Source of the DNA: Thermoplasmata archaeon
Lineage (GTDB): Archaea > Thermoplasmatota > DAOVMN01
Length of the DNA stretch: 7,265 nt
Assembly (NCBI GenBank): GCA_030630685.1
Contig: DAOVMN010000108.1
Location: forward strand, 1-7,265
Reading direction: 5' to 3'
In this document: in pieces, positions 1-5,390 of the stretch
Numbering within the stretch: the stretch's first letter is position 1
Layout of the letters: every line of letters begins with the position of its first letter
The notes under the pieces: model-generated
Database searches by the model: none
The model's input: the letters and a program-made list of their open reading frames with translations, nothing else
What the model was told of the DNA's origin: nothing
Position numbers and translations under genes: made by a program

Positions 1-63
1 CGAAAATATTAGCGTTTGGTGTTTGCATGGGGCGATTATGTTTGGTGATAGGTCAAATATGTT
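1..63. other. Non-coding 3' flank of the beta-helix gene
   Basis: AT-rich stretch after the stop codon. On the minus strand it has no T-run longer than four and no clear hairpin, so I cannot place a terminator; no start of a further gene is visible. Confidence 0.5.
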
Positions 64-3000
64 TTATTTCTTAATCACAGACTTACGACATACTCCCCCC
101 AACGTGCCTTTGATTTTCACTGTGCCCTCAACCGTTAAGCCGTTCTCTGGACCGGTGATTTTTGGCGTAGGGGGTTGGCTCACTGCCTTTATGATCTCCA
201 GTTGGTAGGTTCTCGCATTGTTGAGTTCATTGCTCTCTTTCACGTATCCTTCTGGATCCACCACAGCCTTGATGGTATAGACCCTGGTCATTCTGGAGGT
301 AGCCACATTCTTTGCCTCCCAGTGGAGGTATGCCTGTTTGTCGCCCTTTATCAGGAGTGGGTCATCCGGGTAGAGGTCCACATCGGGTTTGATGGTGCCA
401 TAGTCGAGCACTCCGATGTACTCCTCGTTGCCGTCCTCGTCGATGGCATAGAGTATGACCCGGACATTCTCGGCATCCTTCGGGAAGTCGCCGCCATTGT
501 GCACTGTGACGGTTATGGTCAGGTTCTGCCCGGGTAGTGCAGGGTTGGCACCAAGGATGATGTCCTTCACCGTGAGATCGGGCTGGGCAAGGATAACCGC
601 AAAATCGGAGAACCTGTTCACCCTAACAGTGGCTCTCCAGATGTTGTTCGCCGGATCAATGATCTGCGGCTTGTCACCAACAAGCTCGAGTACCTCCCAG
701 GTGCCCTCTCCTAAGTGTTTGGCTACCAGTCTAATATCATTTAGGATCGCATCAACGGACGGCCCGAGCCGGCTCTCTTTTGCGAGGTGGAACTCGATGG
801 TCACCTGTGCCTCGAAGTTGGTCATCTCGGGCGGTACCTCGACGGTGTAGTAGCCGTACAGGAACTTGATTCCCTCGGGCAGACCGATGTTGGCCGCATC
901 TGTTGAGTTCCTCAGATTACCTGGGCGGATGATGAACTGAAAGTTCCTGTAGTCCTGCTCTGTGTTCAGGAAGATCACGGTGATACAACGAATTTCATCC
1001 CGTAAGTCATCCGGGTTCTCCATGCATTCCTTCATCGGGATGTCCCTGATGGTCACAGGAGAGATGATCCTCATGGCATCCGGAAGGCCAGTATTTGTCC
1101 AGACAGCAGGACCGGAAATCTCACCAGGATTCCCCACATTGTCGAAGCCCTGGGCGGTGATGATGTAGGATAGGTCACCGGTTTTCCCACTGATGGCATT
1201 TAGGGGTATATCGTAGTTAAACTGTAGGTCTATCACCGGCACATGCACCACTTCACCGCTATCTGTGACAGGCTCGCCGTTCACATAGAGCACCACATAG
1301 TCCACTCCAGAGAACTGGCCTTCCACGATCCTGTCATAGACATAGCCGCTTACCTCGGCCTTGGGTGCGTGCTCGAGGTTCAGGGTTGCCTTCAGGGATG
1401 TTGGTTGCTCGGGCCCCCACCCATCCACACGGAAGTCTGTGAACTGCTCGGAAGCGGCGTAGTTGTCCACATAATCGTAGGCAACGGCTCGAAGGTAGAA
1501 GTGTGCGGTGTCGGGTGTCCAGAGCACGGAGTAGGTGTTGTCCATACAATTGCTGTCGTTCCCGATGTCCTCCCAGGTGGCTCCCTCGTAACCGGCAACA
1601 GCCTGCTGGAACACCACCCTGCTCATGCTGGCATCATCCAGTGATGAGGGTGCGGTCACGGAGAGGGTGTAGGTCTCGCCTGCCTTGAGGTAGAGGTCTC
1701 CCAATACCGGATCACGATAGGTCTCTGGAGTGATCGTGATATCCGTTGGGATCTCGGGTGCTGTCAGGTCTATCGCGAAGAAGAAGTCCATGTAGCTGCC
1801 CCATCTCACCTCGTCCCCTGCTATGAACCAGAAGTGGTACTGACCATCGGGCATCGGGCCGTCGGGTATCATGTAGATGGTGGCATTCTTCTGACCTGTA
1901 AGTGTTTCAATGTTGCCATTCGTTCCATTTCTGTCCACAAAAAGGTAGAATACGGGAAGGTCGTCCTCGTACTGGCCGGCATAGTAGTACAATACCTTGA
2001 AGGAGAATACCGTGCTTGGCAGGTTGTATTCGTCAATGAAGAGACGTTTGCCTGTGTTGTAATTGTTGCTGAATTTCAGCCCAAAATTATCGCTCAAATG
2101 TATCTCAAAGGCATCGGGTACTCCTATCTTCTGTCCCTTGCTGTTCTTGTGGCCCGGTCCGAACACTACGACGTCGCCGATCGGCAGCGGATCATCCCGC
2201 AAATCCCCTTTCAAGGGGATAACGTCGCCCATACTCGGGACCTCATCGTCGAAGATGAACGCACCGCCCGATACATAGGTGGTATTCTCGTACTTGTCCT
2301 CTGCGAAGATGCCCCAGTAGTATATCGCAGCACTGGGTGCGTCGAGCACATCCACAGGCGTGCTCTTGTCCGGCTCCTGAACGAATACCGCTGACCTAAC
2401 CTCCTGGCTCATGTTCTCGAGTTTTGATTGATTTGTGCCAATATAAAGGGTGTACTTCATCGCTCCAGCGATCTGGTCCCACTTATCGGGGTCCTTGTTC
2501 TGCCAGATCAGTGTCGGTCGTGTCTTGTAGAGCGGAAGCTCGCCGAGTTCGTTGGCCTTGGGCTCGATAAGTTCAATTATGGGCGCATGATTGTCTGTAT
2601 CCACAGGATCATTCTCCCAGGTGTAACAATCCACATGGTCGGTGATATTATCCCCCTTTCCTTCTGAATTGTTTTCCGGATGATAGGGACCCGAGGAATC
2701 CCCATACCAGTTGGTGCTGGCAGAGATTGTGTGACCAGAATTATCGTGGGCATCGATCCCGTAGTCCCTGTTATCGCAGATGTTGTTCCAGAGAATATCG
2801 TGCGTTCCGTAGGCCCGGATTCCCACATTGTTCTCAAAGATGCAGTTCCTTTCAATGCTGATGTTTTCTGCGGTGGAACCGATGAAGATGCCGTAGTTGT
2901 TCCCTGTGATTCTTGTATCATAGATGTTGGTGTCATTGCTCATCAACCGGATGCCGGAATGGCTTGCTCCGCTGTTCAGCACCTTCAGGCAGGAGATGTT

Positions 3001-3309
3001 GACATGGGGAGCGGTTACCCTAACGACATCCCCGATCTTGTCCCCGTCCAGGACCGTACTCTCGTTGTCCTCTCCCATCAGGATGACAGATTTGTTCACC
3101 ACGATGTTCTCCCTGTAGTTCCCTTCAAGGATGAAGATGATATCTCCTGCATCTGCACTGTCGATCGCATCCTGTACTGTTGTATAATTACCCCCTCCCT
3201 CATCGTCCACAACTATTGTTTTTGCTTCCCCGGGAGGTGTGTTCAGAAGAAGGAGGATAAGGATACCCAATGGGGCAAGGATGGCAATATTCAATCTATT
3301 GTAGGACAT
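64..3309 (-). CDS. Secreted beta-helix (NosD/PbH1-like), Ig-like and CARDB mosaic surface protein, C-terminally truncated
   Basis: Predicted exported protein of 1081 residues when started at the ATG at 3309; an in-frame GTG at 3318 lies inside the Shine-Dalgarno and is a poor start. Residues 1-29 form a signal peptide with a long leucine/isoleucine core. Residues about 31-227 are a right-handed beta-helix: a TTVQDAID opening typical of NosD/pectate-lyase-like folds, repeated N/G-rich turns such as NNYGIFIG and NNVGIRAYG, and a closing NWYGDSSGP motif. Several Ig/Fn3-like beta-sandwiches follow (about 240-740). Residues about 745-907 resemble a PGF-pre-PGF domain, ending RFSDFAVI. A CARDB domain (about 908-1040) begins PDLTVKDI. 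About 16 N-x-S/T sequons suggest N-glycosylation. The protein stops abruptly after the first strands of a further Ig-like domain (GTLGG, then a short basic tail), with no transmembrane anchor. Likely role is surface binding or adhesion, possibly to carbohydrate; no catalytic residues can be named. Despite the fold label, nothing points to copper delivery to nitrous oxide reductase. Confidence 0.88.
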   Translation of the reverse strand: MSYNRLNIAILAPLGILILLLLNTPPGEAKTIVVDDEGGGNYTTVQDAIDSADAGDIIFILEGNYRENIVVNKSVILMGEDNESTVLDGDKIGDVVRVTAPHVNISCLKVLNSGASHSGIRLMSNDTNIYDTRITGNNYGIFIGSTAENISIERNCIFENNVGIRAYGTHDILWNNICDNRDYGIDAHDNSGHTISASTNWYGDSSGPYHPENNSEGKGDNITDHVDCYTWENDPVDTDNHAPIIELIEPKANELGELPLYKTRPTLIWQNKDPDKWDQIAGAMKYTLYIGTNQSKLENMSQEVRSAVFVQEPDKSTPVDVLDAPSAAIYYWGIFAEDKYENTTYVSGGAFIFDDEVPSMGDVIPLKGDLRDDPLPIGDVVVFGPGHKNSKGQKIGVPDAFEIHLSDNFGLKFSNNYNTGKRLFIDEYNLPSTVFSFKVLYYYAGQYEDDLPVFYLFVDRNGTNGNIETLTGQKNATIYMIPDGPMPDGQYHFWFIAGDEVRWGSYMDFFFAIDLTAPEIPTDITITPETYRDPVLGDLYLKAGETYTLSVTAPSSLDDASMSRVVFQQAVAGYEGATWEDIGNDSNCMDNTYSVLWTPDTAHFYLRAVAYDYVDNYAASEQFTDFRVDGWGPEQPTSLKATLNLEHAPKAEVSGYVYDRIVEGQFSGVDYVVLYVNGEPVTDSGEVVHVPVIDLQFNYDIPLNAISGKTGDLSYIITAQGFDNVGNPGEISGPAVWTNTGLPDAMRIISPVTIRDIPMKECMENPDDLRDEIRCITVIFLNTEQDYRNFQFIIRPGNLRNSTDAANIGLPEGIKFLYGYYTVEVPPEMTNFEAQVTIEFHLAKESRLGPSVDAILNDIRLVAKHLGEGTWEVLELVGDKPQIIDPANNIWRATVRVNRFSDFAVILAQPDLTVKDIILGANPALPGQNLTITVTVHNGGDFPKDAENVRVILYAIDEDGNEEYIGVLDYGTIKPDVDLYPDDPLLIKGDKQAYLHWEAKNVATSRMTRVYTIKAVVDPEGYVKESNELNNARTYQLEIIKAVSQPPTPKITGPENGLTVEGTVKIKGTLGGVCRKSVIKK
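95..192 (-). repeat. Shared module copy 1 (3' end of beta-helix gene)
   Basis: Direct-orientation match to 4002-4099, without gaps and with 11 mismatches in 98 columns by hand count. Several differences are silent; it encodes AVSQPPTPKITGPENG and the following LTVEGTVKIKGTLGG. Similarity ends abruptly at base 95, and the 94 bases beyond it are about 35 % G+C and do not match gene 2. It encodes the linker after the CARDB domain and the first strands of an Ig-like domain. Confidence 0.9.
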
Positions 3310-3314
3310 GGTAT

Positions 3315-3320
3315 TCACCT
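3315..3320 (-). promoter_or_regulatory. Shine-Dalgarno that decides the start of the beta-helix gene
   Basis: On the minus strand AGGTGA lies 5 bases before the ATG at 3309. The alternative GTG start at 3318 is made of bases of this same motif and has no Shine-Dalgarno of its own, so the ATG is preferred and the protein begins MSYNRLN. Confidence 0.75.
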
Positions 3321-3345
3321 ATGATTAATTCAGAGGCGAAAGTGC

Positions 3346-3360
3346 TATTTAAGGTTTTTC
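3346..3360 (-). promoter_or_regulatory. Putative archaeal BRE/TATA promoter for the beta-helix gene
   Basis: The minus strand reads GAAAAACC followed by TTAAATA, a purine-rich BRE-like stretch next to a TATA-like box. The box centre is about 40 bases before the ATG at 3309, so a start 24-27 bases downstream would give a short leader of roughly 13-16 bases, just including the Shine-Dalgarno. The BRE-like part overlaps the TGA stop of the preceding gene. The fit is by eye; co-transcription from upstream is not excluded. Confidence 0.5.
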
Positions 3361-5329
3361 AGCGGCTGAGGTTGATGTTCCTCTTCATTTTCCTCTGCTT
3401 TTTTACAACCCCCACAAACACAGCCACTCCTATGGCCAGCAGATAGAAGGATGCGGTGAACCCAGGGATGAATTCTCCACCGCCCCCATCTTCTTCCTTG
3501 TTCTCCACCTTTCCTTCCCGGATAACTTCTTCCGAGCAGGCATCACCATCAACGGCCCTCACCCTGATCGTGTATTCGCCATTTTTCAGCTTTGTTGTAT
3601 CCCAGTCATAAGTCCAGTTGTCTGTGCCTTTTGCAGGAATCCACGCTCCGCCGTTGATAGATATCTCGACTTGGGCAACTATGCTATATTTCAGAAGGAG
3701 AGAATATCCCTCCTGAGCCGGTCCTCCATCCGCCACATCCTTGATAAGGATCATGTCACCTGGGGTGATCTTTCCGTCTCTGTCGTTGTCCTGAAATGAC
3801 AGATTGGTGTATTTGTCATCGATGTTGAGACCATAGATGTCTTTCACACTTCCCTGTGCTCCAGGGACTGCGTTTCCCTCATAATCCAAAAGGACGTAGT
3901 CCACAGAGCAAACAGAGAATACATCGGGACCAATGTTTCCGATGCGCACCATAAAGTTATTACCGAACTGCCTATAATATAAAATGCTTCGAGTGATGTT
4001 GCCGCCCAGCGTACCTTTGATTTTCACTGTGCCCTCGACCGTTAAGCCGTTCTCTGGGCCGGTGATCGTGGGGGTAGGGGGTTGGCTCACTGCCCTCATA
4101 ACCTCTATATCGTTGGAGACAACATTGTTATCCTCGTCGGACTCGATGATCTCACTCTCTGCATCTATTTCTATATTGATTAACAGGGTAGTGAGAGTCT
4201 CCTTTATTCTTTTACTCAGTTCGGGCGTGAAGGTCACTGTTGCAAAACCTGCCTCATAGCTCATGATGGCCTCCACCCTGATGGATCCTATGATATTATA
4301 GGCCCCTGGTTTTTCCGTATCCTCGATCCAGAAGTTGACTGCAAAGTCGTCTTTCAGTGCGCCACCCTTGTTATGGATGGTAATGTTTATGGCCATCTCC
4401 TGGCCATCAATGACCGGGAATCTGGAGAACACTATGTCATCCAGGTTTGCATAGAGGTCTGGTATGGGTATCACTGCTAAGATGGTTACAGTATCCTCAC
4501 TATTGCTGCTCTGAGAAGCTGCTGTGATGGCGATGCGATAATCTCCATAGATGGCGTTGGAGGGGGAGGTGACGTTCACGTAGATGAAAGTATAATCCAT
4601 GCTTTCCAGGTCCTGGATATAGGCACTCGGAGAGAATATGACCTTCCAGGTAGCCGTGGCCCTTGACTCCCCTCGGATCGGGCTGCTCACATTATACGAA
4701 AGTCTGTAGGAGTCCGTTTTCAGACCATAGTTCCTCACTTTGATCTTGTAGGTGGTAGGTGACAAAGGATTGACTTCTTGTTTTTGCTCACTACCCCGGG
4801 CAATTTCCACCCTGGGCTCGTAGTTTTGGCCTACCGTTGTATTCAGCATCAAGTAAGTACCGTATTCGCCGTTCTGCCTGCACCGTGTTGTATTTTGTGG
4901 ATATGTACCCTGATACCCATCCTTACCCGAAACCCTTATGTTAGCGGTTTCATGAAGGACTACAGAAATCGGGGCATACACCTCCACGTCCACGGTCTCC
5001 GTCTTATCCTGATCCACCTCGATGCTGGTTATGTGGCTTCCACCGTACTTGAACTTGACGCTCCAGTTGGAGGCATTGCCGGGTGGGGAGACTTCATAAA
5101 TCTCGGCACTGAGGTTGACCACAACGGTTCTGGCACCTAAATCATTCGTAACAGTGATGTTATGGAACACAGTGTTCCCTTTCTCTATAAGCTTTTCCTC
5201 GTTGAGAGTGTCAACAGAAAGTAGGGCCCTACTTTCCCCCTGCGCTGTGGTGAGGAATAATGAAAGAACAACAAGTATCAGAAATGATGCCTCTATAAGA
5301 AGAACTGCATTTCTTTTTGAAATTCTCAT
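3359..5329 (-). CDS. CARDB-domain surface protein with split Ig-like domain and PGF-CTERM-like anchor
   Basis: Exported, membrane-anchored protein of 656 residues, started at an ATG with a strong Shine-Dalgarno 7 bases upstream. Residues 1-31 are a signal peptide (basic start, hydrophobic core, TTAQG cleavage region). Residues about 40-285 are two NEW3/CARDB-like beta-sandwiches that begin with phrases such as HNITVTN and YKIKVRNYG. Residues about 288-412 are a CARDB domain (PDLYANLDD, then ITIHNKGG and ESDEDNN). An Ig-like domain starts at about 422, is interrupted at about 444-550 by an inserted module with an EF-hand-like loop, and resumes at 551-605 (VEISINGGAW, NWTYDWDTT, YTIRVRAVDGD). 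A Gly/Glu linker leads to IPGF at 621-624, a hydrophobic helix and a basic end, the layout of archaeal PGF-CTERM sorting signals handled by archaeosortase. About 12 sequons lie in the exported part. It sits 61 bases downstream of the protease gene and may share its transcript. Binding partner is unknown. Confidence 0.9.
   Translation of the reverse strand: MRISKRNAVLLIEASFLILVVLSLFLTTAQGESRALLSVDTLNEEKLIEKGNTVFHNITVTNDLGARTVVVNLSAEIYEVSPPGNASNWSVKFKYGGSHITSIEVDQDKTETVDVEVYAPISVVLHETANIRVSGKDGYQGTYPQNTTRCRQNGEYGTYLMLNTTVGQNYEPRVEIARGSEQKQEVNPLSPTTYKIKVRNYGLKTDSYRLSYNVSSPIRGESRATATWKVIFSPSAYIQDLESMDYTFIYVNVTSPSNAIYGDYRIAITAASQSSNSEDTVTILAVIPIPDLYANLDDIVFSRFPVIDGQEMAINITIHNKGGALKDDFAVNFWIEDTEKPGAYNIIGSIRVEAIMSYEAGFATVTFTPELSKRIKETLTTLLINIEIDAESEIIESDEDNNVVSNDIEVMRAVSQPPTPTITGPENGLTVEGTVKIKGTLGGNITRSILYYRQFGNNFMVRIGNIGPDVFSVCSVDYVLLDYEGNAVPGAQGSVKDIYGLNIDDKYTNLSFQDNDRDGKITPGDMILIKDVADGGPAQEGYSLLLKYSIVAQVEISINGGAWIPAKGTDNWTYDWDTTKLKNGEYTIRVRAVDGDACSEEVIREGKVENKEEDGGGGEFIPGFTASFYLLAIGVAVFVGVVKKQRKMKRNINLSR
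3362..3472 (-). other. PGF-CTERM-like archaeal sorting and anchoring signal
   Basis: Encodes the last 37 residues of the CARDB protein: F-IPGF, then a hydrophobic helix (ASFYLLAIGVAVFVGVV) and a lysine/arginine-rich end, preceded by a GGGG linker. In haloarchaea and related euryarchaea such tails are cleaved and lipid-linked by archaeosortase. Here the PGF is preserved, but the tail after the helix is longer than usual, so a plain transmembrane anchor remains possible. Confidence 0.65.
3680..4000 (-). other. Inserted EF-hand-loop module splitting an Ig-like domain
   Basis: Encodes residues about 444-550 of the CARDB/PGF-CTERM protein, lying between the strand VKIKGTLGG and the strand VEISINGGAW, which would normally be separated by a short turn in this Ig-like family. 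The module contains a 12-residue loop DNDRDGKITPGD (bases 3755-3790) with Asp at positions 1, 3, 5 and 12, Gly at 6 and Ile at 8, which fits EF-hand/dockerin calcium loops. The edges are estimates from the strand pattern. The upstream edge coincides with the point where similarity to the beta-helix gene stops. Confidence 0.6.
4002..4099 (-). repeat. Shared module copy 2 (inside the CARDB/PGF-CTERM gene)
   Basis: Partner of the copy at 95-192, encoding residues about 413-443 (AVSQPPTPTITGPENG, then LTVEGTVKIKGTLGG). Only one of 31 residues differs from the other copy (Thr for Lys). Here the reading frame continues into an inserted module and then the rest of the Ig-like domain, so this copy looks like the more complete context. 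Confidence 0.9.
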
Positions 5330-5336
5330 CCTGTCT

Positions 5337-5344
5337 TCACCTCC
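5337..5344 (-). promoter_or_regulatory. Strong Shine-Dalgarno of the CARDB/PGF-CTERM gene
   Basis: GGAGGTGA on the minus strand stands 7 bases before the ATG at 5329. This is a near-perfect anti-16S match and fixes the start. It implies a leadered message, in line with translation from a transcript that begins further upstream, possibly with the protease gene. Confidence 0.85.
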
Positions 5345-5390
5345 ATTTTTTACAATACTTCCATTTCAATCGCTTTGGGAAACACCTCTT

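Noticed and set aside
95..100. Simple frameshift in the six-G run as the cause of the short beta-helix gene
   Set aside because: Both alternative frames also stop within about 30 bases and encode nothing similar to the continuation in gene 2.
1834..2394. 186-codon open frame on the plus strand
   Set aside because: Antisense to the Ig-like region of the beta-helix gene; translation looks like a composition shadow with no domain or ribosome binding site.
2700..3230. True NosD copper-maturation protein
   Set aside because: Only the beta-helix fold is shared; there are no nos genes nearby and the rest of the protein is a surface mosaic.
3316..3318. GTG as start codon of the beta-helix gene
   Set aside because: It is part of the AGGTGA Shine-Dalgarno that serves the ATG at 3307-3309.
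2680..3324. 214-codon open frame on the plus strand
   Set aside because: It is fully antisense to the signal peptide and beta-helix of a well-supported gene and its translation shows no recognisable domain.
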